Assembly (NCBI RefSeq): GCF_000390185.1
Contig: NZ_AQHR01000107.1
Coordinates: 91,527 to 155,526 of the forward strand
Length of the DNA: 64,000 nt
Direction: 5' to 3'
From: Lunatimonas lonarensis
Lineage (GTDB): Bacteria; Bacteroidota; Bacteroidia; Cytophagales; Cyclobacteriaceae
The number at the start of each line of letters is the position of its first letter. Position 1 is the first letter of the stretch. The position numbers and the translations under genes were made by a program. The notes beneath the pieces are model-generated. The model did no database searches. It saw only the letters and a program-made list of their open reading frames with translations, and was not told the origin of the DNA. Positions 58,541-64,000 of the stretch are shown here, piece after piece.

Positions 58541-61159
58541 TTAATTTTCTTCCAGGTACGGTTCGAGGAAAAACTGTTGATAATTCCGAACCAATTCATC
58601 TGTCTCCTCGGCATGGATTTTTACCACGCGTGCCAATACCCCTTCCTCGTCTATGAAACCAAAAAGCGACTGAAATGCAGTAAGCCGGATGTAATTGGCA
58701 GGATGCTCCCCGGCTAACGCAAGCAGCCTTTCCAACCCTGCCTCCCGGTCTGTATCGGGAACACTCGCGAAATAATCTCCATAATAGCCAACAAAATAAT
58801 ACAAGGATTCTCCCCCAAGCTGATCCAGCTTGGCATTGAACCAATCATCGTAACCGGATAGACCCTCGGAAGTCAAAAAATCCGCTAAAGGAACTGCGAT
58901 CCGGATACTACGATCGTCCCTCAACTTCCCGAATAACGCCAACTTCTGATCCAGCTCCCCCGGCATATCCATTATAGCGGTTAGGGCAGCACCTGATACC
59001 ACGTAGGAAGGCTCCTGTACCAACTGCTGAAACAATCCGGCATATTTCTCAGCATTGAGCTCGGCAAGTAGGGCAATAGCGGATGCCCGTACCTCGTGGC
59101 TGGGATCTTCATTGGCAATCCGCACAATGGCTGCCTCCAATGTCGCACTTACCCGTTCCTTCGACATCACCTGGGGCAAACGCGTCAGTGCCAGTCCCCT
59201 CACCTCCGAAAAACCATCCGCCAATGCCTCGACAATAAGTGCCGTTCGATCCCCCCTATCCAGATAATCCGACGTGAGGCTGTCCAGCGCTTCCAAGCGG
59301 GCGACTCCGGACCGGGCCCTGGCGAATTGCCTGCTGAGCACATCTGCACCGCGAGCGGTCCGCTTTTCGGCCAACAAAACCATATCCTCGTCCACGATTA
59401 CGGCTTCTGTGCCGGCACCATTCTCTAGGGCAAACTGCTGCACACCCCGATCCAATACCAACTCGCGGTCTATTACCTCCCCATCCTTGTAGATGCTTAC
59501 TTTAAACGGGATGCGGTAAAGTGGAGTGGTGCCCAAATCCTGTCGCTGAGCCACCGTAAGCAAGTAGCTTTCCGGATTGGACGTATCCATCTGAATGTCT
59601 AGGACCGGATGGCCGGAAGCCAAAAACCATTGGTTAAAAAACCAATTCATGTCCCTGCCGGTGACTTCCTCAAAAGCCAACCGCAGATCATGGATCTCTA
59701 CGCTCGAAAACGCGTGCTTTTCAAGATAATGCTTTAAGGAGGTAAAAAATGCCTCATCCCCCAAATGGCGCCGGAGCATGTGTAAGATCCTCCCACCCTT
59801 TGCGTAGCTGTGGCTATCAAACATGTCGTCCTCGTCATGGTAATGAAACCGGATCAGATCCTCCTGCTTTTCCTCCGCCTCGTACATGTATTGCTCCATG
59901 GCCGCAAGGTGGTGCATGTCTGCTTTGTCTTTCCCTTCCTTGTATTCAAACCACAGGTACTCGGAATAATCGGCAAAGGATTCGTTCAACGGTAGATTGG
60001 ACCAGGACTCGGTAGTTACCAAGTTGCCAAACCACTGATGAAAGAGCTCATGCGCGATGATATAATCCCATTCGCTATCCAAGGCTTCCCGCTCATCGAG
60101 GTTCAGCCCCTCCATAAAAATGGACACCGTGGTGTTTTCCATCGCTCCGGACACAAAGTCCCGAACCACCACCTGGTCATATTTTTGCCACGGATACGCC
60201 ACGCCCAAAAGATCGGAAAAGAACGTCAACATCTCCGGGGTATGCGCAAACACCTTGGCCGCCCCACGCTCAAATCCTTTTTCGACGTAGTAATTCACCT
60301 CAATGTCCCGCCAACGATCAGAAATCTTGGCAAAATCCCCCACTGCTACCGCCGTCAGATAGGGGGCATGGGGCATATCCATGACCCAATGATCCGTCCG
60401 GGTGCCATCTCCGTGCTGCACCTGTTCTACCAGGCGTCCATTGCTTATGGTAATATCGGAACTATCCACTCTAAAACGGATGTCATGGGTTTGACGCTCA
60501 TTTGGACTGTCGATCGTCGGAAACCACTTGGAACTAAAGGAGGTTTCCCCCTGTGTCCACACCTGCCTAGGCTTATCCTCAGATCCGGTTGGATTGATAA
60601 AATAAAGCCCTTTGGTATCCGTCACCGCTTTTCCCCCTACCTGCTGCGTCTCTTCAGGTTTTGCGGTATACCGTACACCTAGTAGCAGGGTGTCGGTCTG
60701 GGTGTAGGCGCGTGGTAGGAATACCGTCACCTGCTTGCCATCGTATTTGAAATTGAGGGGTCTTTGCGCAGTTCCCTCCTCCAACCAAATATCGTGTAGG
60801 TCAAAGTCCTTTGCATCCAATACCAACTCCTTTTGCTCAAAAAAATAGGGCTTCAAACGAAGGGACGCCGTCCCGTTGACCTGTCGAGCGGCATAGTCAA
60901 AGGATAAATCCAAACTGGTATGCAGCAGGTCAAAAGTCCTTTCCCTACTTTCACGGTACTCGCTCAGCCTTCGCTCCAAGCTGTCCAAGAGGAAACTGGG
61001 CGCCGGAGAAGCGTGCACGAGAGGTGCGCTGCCCAAATCCGCTTGGGACACCTGCGGTGCCGGACTTCCTTTGGAGACAGTGGTTTGGTTGGTTTTACAG
61101 GATAAAAATAAACCAAAAATAAGTGCGGCTGCCAAGCCGGTATAGATCGATCGTTGCAT
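58541..61159 (-). CDS. M1 family aminopeptidase lipoprotein
   Basis: Zinc aminopeptidase related to aminopeptidase N and leukotriene A4 hydrolase. From ATG 61159 it has 872 residues. A lipoprotein signal (ALIFGLFLSC, Cys21) places it in a membrane, facing the periplasm or outside. The N-terminal beta domain is followed by the catalytic domain with GAMEN (338-342), the zinc site HELFHQW (H370, H374) and E393 eighteen residues later (NESFADY). The C-terminal third looks like HEAT-type helical repeats (DPSHEVRASAIALLAELN). The ATG at 61192 would put 11 residues before the signal and is not preferred. Confidence 0.93.
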   Translation of the reverse strand: MQRSIYTGLAAALIFGLFLSCKTNQTTVSKGSPAPQVSQADLGSAPLVHASPAPSFLLDSLERRLSEYRESRERTFDLLHTSLDLSFDYAARQVNGTASLRLKPYFFEQKELVLDAKDFDLHDIWLEEGTAQRPLNFKYDGKQVTVFLPRAYTQTDTLLLGVRYTAKPEETQQVGGKAVTDTKGLYFINPTGSEDKPRQVWTQGETSFSSKWFPTIDSPNERQTHDIRFRVDSSDITISNGRLVEQVQHGDGTRTDHWVMDMPHAPYLTAVAVGDFAKISDRWRDIEVNYYVEKGFERGAAKVFAHTPEMLTFFSDLLGVAYPWQKYDQVVVRDFVSGAMENTTVSIFMEGLNLDEREALDSEWDYIIAHELFHQWFGNLVTTESWSNLPLNESFADYSEYLWFEYKEGKDKADMHHLAAMEQYMYEAEEKQEDLIRFHYHDEDDMFDSHSYAKGGRILHMLRRHLGDEAFFTSLKHYLEKHAFSSVEIHDLRLAFEEVTGRDMNWFFNQWFLASGHPVLDIQMDTSNPESYLLTVAQRQDLGTTPLYRIPFKVSIYKDGEVIDRELVLDRGVQQFALENGAGTEAVIVDEDMVLLAEKRTARGADVLSRQFARARSGVARLEALDSLTSDYLDRGDRTALIVEALADGFSEVRGLALTRLPQVMSKERVSATLEAAIVRIANEDPSHEVRASAIALLAELNAEKYAGLFQQLVQEPSYVVSGAALTAIMDMPGELDQKLALFGKLRDDRSIRIAVPLADFLTSEGLSGYDDWFNAKLDQLGGESLYYFVGYYGDYFASVPDTDREAGLERLLALAGEHPANYIRLTAFQSLFGFIDEEGVLARVVKIHAEETDELVRNYQQFFLEPYLEEN

Positions 61160-61222
61160 AGTCGGTTTTGGGTAAACCTCATAAAATGGCACATTTTATA
61201 CGCTCCTATGTGCCAAATTGGT

Positions 61223-61260
61223 TAATTTTGATTTTCTTTCGCGTAAGCAAGACAAATTTA
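61223..61260. promoter_or_regulatory. Candidate divergent promoters, M1 peptidase and accB
   Basis: Plus-strand TAATTTTG (61223-61230) and minus-strand TAAATTTG (61253-61260) are both full -7 matches in the intergenic gap. Neither has TTTG at 19-20 nt. The plus-strand box would serve the biotin carrier gene and the minus-strand box the M1 peptidase. Confidence 0.4.
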
Positions 61261-61298
61261 CATGCTAATTGGTTTCCACCGTTCCGAAAAATCAAAAA

Positions 61299-61793
61299 AT
61301 GTACAAAGTAACTTTGGGTAAACAGACGGTTTCCGTGGAATCGACCGGGAACCAATACACCGTTGAAGGGTCACCGCTGGAATGGGATATCCGTCGGATA
61401 AAAGAAAACCATTTCCATATCCTATACAAGAACAGATCGCTCAACCTAGAGGTAATCGGATGGGATGAACCGCAAAAAATACTGCGTGTCAAATTGAACG
61501 GGCGCATGGCCGAATTGGAGATCAAAGATCCCCGGGATCTCTTGCTGGAAAAACTGGGCATTCGCGACACCCGCTCCTCGTTACACTCAGACATCAAGGC
61601 ACCCATGCCTGGGCTCATCTTGAAAATACCGGTAACCATTGGCCAGTCGGTTGCCAAAGGGGACACCCTTCTGGTACTTGAAGCCATGAAAATGGAAAAC
61701 GTCATCAAATCACCTCAAGACGGAACCATAAAAGCAATCACCGTAAGCCAAGGACAAAGCGTGGAAAAAAACCAATTGCTCGTTCAATTTTAG
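61299..61793 (+). CDS. Biotin carboxyl carrier protein of an acyl-CoA carboxylase
   Basis: Carries CO2 on biotin from a biotin carboxylase to a carboxyltransferase. From ATG 61299 (MYKVTLGKQ) it has 164 residues. After an N-terminal region of about 85 residues, the lipoyl-like biotinyl domain starts near SDIKAPMPGLILKI. The biotinylated lysine is K131 in LEAMKMENV. The N-terminal layout resembles the carrier part of acyl-CoA carboxylase alpha subunits rather than AccB of fatty-acid synthesis. It may serve the carboxyltransferase at 940-2508, but the two are 59 kb apart here (inference). Confidence 0.88.
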   Translation: MYKVTLGKQTVSVESTGNQYTVEGSPLEWDIRRIKENHFHILYKNRSLNLEVIGWDEPQKILRVKLNGRMAELEIKDPRDLLLEKLGIRDTRSSLHSDIKAPMPGLILKIPVTIGQSVAKGDTLLVLEAMKMENVIKSPQDGTIKAITVSQGQSVEKNQLLVQF

Positions 61794-61802
61794 GGGATAC
61801 AT

Positions 61803-61833
61803 TTAGTTTTCTTGCCACAAGAAATTATCTTTG
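61803..61833 (+). promoter_or_regulatory. Predicted promoter of pyrH-frr
   Basis: TTAG (61803-61806, one mismatch to TTTG), 19-nt spacer, TATCTTTG (61826-61833). It lies 125 nt before the pyrH ATG and 10 nt after the accB stop. Confidence 0.6.
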
Positions 61834-61957
61834 TCCGATTTAAAAAATGCAGCCCCCAAGGGCTACGACTTTTACCACTCATTTCGGTTTTGGCGGCATA
61901 CGGCTTGGGGATCCTTTTTGGAGCTATCTTTGGAACGAATTTACAAAGCAAAAAAGA

Positions 61958-62668
61958 ATGAAATACAAACGAATACTCCTGAAACTTAGTGGCGAAGCCT
62001 TAATGGGTGGACAGTCCTATGGGATAGATCCGCAACGACTCCAACAATATGCAACGGAAATCAAAGCCGTTCATGACAAAGGGGTTGAAATCGCCATCGT
62101 AATCGGAGGGGGAAACATTTTTAGGGGCGTACAGGCTGGAAACGTCGGTATAGACCGCGTGCAGGGTGATTACATGGGCATGCTCGCCACGCTCATAAAC
62201 GCCATGGCGCTACAGAGTGCCCTGGAACAAAACGGCATGTTTACCCGCCTGATGTCAGGTATCAAAGTGGAGAGCGTTTGCGAACCCTTTATACGCCGCA
62301 GGGCCATCCGTCATTTGGAAAAGGGCCGCATCGTGATTTTTGGGGCCGGGATCGGTAACCCGTACTTCACCACCGACTCTACCGCGAGCTTACGGGCCAT
62401 CGAGATCGAAGCAGAAGTGGTATTAAAGGGCACCCGGGTAGACGGCGTATATACCGCAGATCCGGAGAAAGACAAGACGGCCACGCGGTACACGACGATT
62501 TCCTTTCAGGAGGTCTACGAAAAAAACCTGAACGTCATGGATATGACGGCCTTTACGTTATGTCAGGAAAACAACCTGCCCATCATCGTATTTGACATGA
62601 ACAAGTCCCAAAACCTGATAAACCTCGTAGAGGGTAAAGACGTTGGAACCTTAATAACCTCAAACTAA
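61958..62668 (+). CDS. pyrH: UMP kinase
   Basis: Phosphorylates UMP to UDP in pyrimidine synthesis. It is a hexameric amino-acid-kinase fold. It has 236 residues from ATG 61958: [64 protein letters not shown] and [21 protein letters not shown]. The open frame extends 37 codons upstream, but that part is not kinase-like and covers the predicted promoter's leader. The pyrH-frr pair is conserved in many bacteria. Confidence 0.97.
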   Translation: MKYKRILLKLSGEALMGGQSYGIDPQRLQQYATEIKAVHDKGVEIAIVIGGGNIFRGVQAGNVGIDRVQGDYMGMLATLINAMALQSALEQNGMFTRLMSGIKVESVCEPFIRRRAIRHLEKGRIVIFGAGIGNPYFTTDSTASLRAIEIEAEVVLKGTRVDGVYTADPEKDKTATRYTTISFQEVYEKNLNVMDMTAFTLCQENNLPIIVFDMNKSQNLINLVEGKDVGTLITSN

Positions 62669-62679
62669 GCGCTACAAAC

Positions 62680-63240
62680 ATGGAAGAGATTCAGTTATTC
62701 TTGGAGGAAGCACAGAGTTTAATGAAAAAAGCTGTGGACCATACCGCTGCGGAGTTGGTAAAAATCCGTGCGGGAAAGGCCATGCCGAATTTTTTGGACG
62801 GCATCATGGTGTCCTACTATGGTTCCCCCACCCCCCTGCAACAGGTCTCCTCGATCACTACCCCCGACGCCCGTACCCTTGCCATCAAGCCCTGGGAGCG
62901 AACCCTCATCGGTGAAATAGAAAGGGCCATCATCAATTCAGACTTGGGTCTAAACCCGCAAAACAACGGCGAGATGGTGATCCTGACCATCCCCCCTCTT
63001 ACCGAGGAGCGGCGTAAAGCCTTGGTAAAGCAGGTAAAAAACGAGTGCGAAAACGGGAAAATCAGCATTCGATCCATTCGTAAAGACACCAATGAGAGCC
63101 TTCGTAAGCTCCAAAAAGACGGCGCACCCGAGGACGAGGTAAAGCGCGCCGAGGATTCCGTGCAAAAATTCACCGATAACTATTCGGTCAAGATCGATGA
63201 GCTCTTCGCCAAAAAGGAAGAGGAGATCATGAAGGTGTAG
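62680..63240 (+). CDS. frr: Ribosome recycling factor
   Basis: Splits post-termination ribosomes together with EF-G. It has 186 residues: the triple-helix domain, VKIRAGKAMPNFLDGIMVSYYGSPTPLQQVSSIT and RTLAIKPWERTLIGEIERAIINSDLGLNPQNNG, ends with the long helix holding RKDTNESLRKLQKDG. It lies 11 nt after pyrH. Confidence 0.98.
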   Translation: MEEIQLFLEEAQSLMKKAVDHTAAELVKIRAGKAMPNFLDGIMVSYYGSPTPLQQVSSITTPDARTLAIKPWERTLIGEIERAIINSDLGLNPQNNGEMVILTIPPLTEERRKALVKQVKNECENGKISIRSIRKDTNESLRKLQKDGAPEDEVKRAEDSVQKFTDNYSVKIDELFAKKEEEIMKV

Positions 63241-63340
63241 GGAAGATCGTCGAACTGTCGGATCGTTTTTTTTGTCGCATCGTTTGACTGTCGAATCGTT
63301 GTTATTGTCAAATCGTTTGACCGTCGAATCGTGGGATCGT

Positions 63341-63476
63341 TGGCTTTTCGGAGCGAAACTAATCTCGCTCCGTCATTGCGAGGCTTGGAGAGAGATTTAA
63401 GACGTTAGATATCGGACAAAAGCCGAAGCAATCTCTTTTGTAGACGTAAGATTTAAGACGCAAGACGTAAGAAGGG
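63341..63476 (+). repeat. 136-bp direct repeat, copy A
   Basis: Begins TGGCTTTTCGGAGCGA and ends GACGTAAGAAGGG. Contains the hairpin GGAGCGA ... TCGCTCC, CGTCATTGCGAGG ... GAAGCAATCT, and AGATTTAAGACG twice. Copy B differs at four positions. Confidence 0.93.
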
Positions 63477-63522
63477 TGGGTGTCTTTTGTCTAATCGTTT
63501 GATCGTCGAACCGACGAATCGG

Positions 63523-63658
63523 TGGCTTTTCGGGGCGATACTAATTTCGCTCCGTCATTGCGAGGCTTGGAGAGAGATTTAAGACGTTAGATATCGGACA
63601 AAAGCCGAAGCAATCTTTTTTGTAGACGTAAGATTTAAGACGCAAGACGTAAGAAGGG
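63523..63658 (+). repeat. 136-bp direct repeat, copy B
   Basis: Same length as copy A, offset by 182 nt, about 97% identical. The A-to-G change in the first hairpin arm (GGGGCGA) leaves a G-T pair, so the stem can still form. Confidence 0.93.
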
Positions 63659-63720
63659 ATTTTCCAATCGAATACGCTACGGTTCAACAGTTCGACGATT
63701 CGACAGTACTAAGGAGATAT

Positions 63721-63748
63721 GAGAAGTTAGATGTGAGAAGTTAGATGT
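63721..63748 (+). repeat. 14-nt tandem duplication
   Basis: GAGAAGTTAGATGT occurs twice in tandem without mismatch. It resembles the purine-rich words inside the 136-bp repeats. Confidence 0.85.
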
Positions 63749-63906
63749 GATTTTCTCTCGATCCAACGGTTCAACAAAAAACGAGTCGACAAACCGATGG
63801 CGCGCCTCGGAACCGCTTCCACCCGGCATCCATGGGTTTTGGCGGTACGGGGTTTGAAGAATTGTCTCTACCGCTGGCCAAAACAGGGAAGGGTCATGGT
63901 TCCTGA

Positions 63907-64000
63907 CCCCCGGGCTGGCACCCGGGGTTATTGATGTTCGACCGCCTTCGGGGTCTTTTTTCTCGATCTGACCTTTGGGGTTTTTAGAACCCCGAAGGTC
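63907..64000. repeat. GC-rich hairpin series at the window end
   Basis: CCCCGGG, loop CTGGCA, CCCGGGG (63908-63927); then GACCGCCTTCGGGGTC (63939-63954); then GACCTT.GGGGTT with AACCCC.AAGGTC (63970-64000), cut by the window edge. Such dense palindromes resemble dispersed intergenic repeats of other Bacteroidota (by memory of the pattern, not searched). 63749-63906 shows nothing I can name. Confidence 0.7.

Larger units (their letters stand above)
63246..63699. repeat. Composite repeat block downstream of frr
   Basis: A non-coding block bounded by a 13-nt inverted repeat, ATCGTCGAACTGT (63246-63258) and ACAGTTCGACGAT (63687-63699). Between them are irregular copies of TCGAATCGTTTGAC-like words and two copies of a 136-bp direct repeat. 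No open frame with a recognisable product is present. Confidence 0.75.

Noticed and set aside
61847..61957. 37-residue N-terminal extension of PyrH
   Set aside because: UMP kinases start at the [14 protein letters not shown] strand; the extension is leader sequence.
63341..63658. CRISPR array or small-RNA gene in the 136-bp repeats
   Set aside because: Only two long copies, no regular short spacers and no cas genes. A structured RNA remains possible but unsupported.

Overview
The window looks like a chromosome segment of a Bacteroidota bacterium, most likely order Cytophagales and possibly Cyclobacteriaceae. The placement rests on four things seen here: promoters of the Bacteroidota type (TTTG, 19-20 nt, TAnnTTTG), a SusC/SusD glycan-uptake locus, the order tRNA-Tyr/Gly/Thr-tuf-tRNA-Trp-secE-nusG-rplKAJL-rpoBC, and a DUF3467 gene behind rpoC. 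The genus is inferred and cannot be fixed from the sequence alone. There is no transposase, phage gene, CRISPR array or rRNA gene.

Layout. 1-5.6 kb: an M42 aminopeptidase (cut by the window edge), an acyl-CoA carboxylase carboxyltransferase subunit, a Ppx/GppA phosphatase, a type-2 malate/lactate dehydrogenase and a frameshifted META-domain lipoprotein. 5.7-18.6 kb: an alpha-glucan utilisation locus. susC-susD-susE-GH13 runs leftward and lacI-GH31-MFS runs rightward from a shared control region with a perfect LacI-type palindrome. SusC/D/E and the lipoprotein GH13 enzyme would bind, cut and import oligosaccharides, GH31 would release glucose, and the MFS carrier would move sugar across the inner membrane. 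18.6-21.2 kb: cysM, cysE, a small beta-barrel protein and a FtsB/DivIC protein. 21.3-23.9 kb: two envelope genes that seem to separate ftsB from eno. 24-26.4 kb: carA-eno.

26.5-58.5 kb is the translation/transcription core, all leftward. From upstream to downstream it reads: tRNA-Tyr, tRNA-Gly, tRNA-Thr, tuf; tRNA-Trp, secE, nusG, rplK, rplA, rplJ, rplL, rpoB, rpoC, DUF3467; rpsL, rpsG, fusA, rpsJ; then rplC to rplQ (S10-spc-alpha genes including secY, map, infA, rpmJ and rpoA). Four strong promoters (before tRNA-Tyr, tRNA-Trp, rpsL and rplC) and several intrinsic hairpins divide it into units. 58.5-63.2 kb: an M1 aminopeptidase, a biotin carboxyl carrier protein, pyrH and frr. 63.2-64 kb is non-coding and filled with repeats.

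The most unusual signal is a 33-nt leader cassette (TGACC, 22 nt, then ATGAAA at the start codon) in front of four unrelated genes: pccB, susE, lacI and rplO. In pccB and rplO it is the downstream end of a longer palindromic element that carries a near-identical mini-ORF start. The rplO copy interrupts an otherwise tightly packed ribosomal protein operon. I do not recognise this as a described element.
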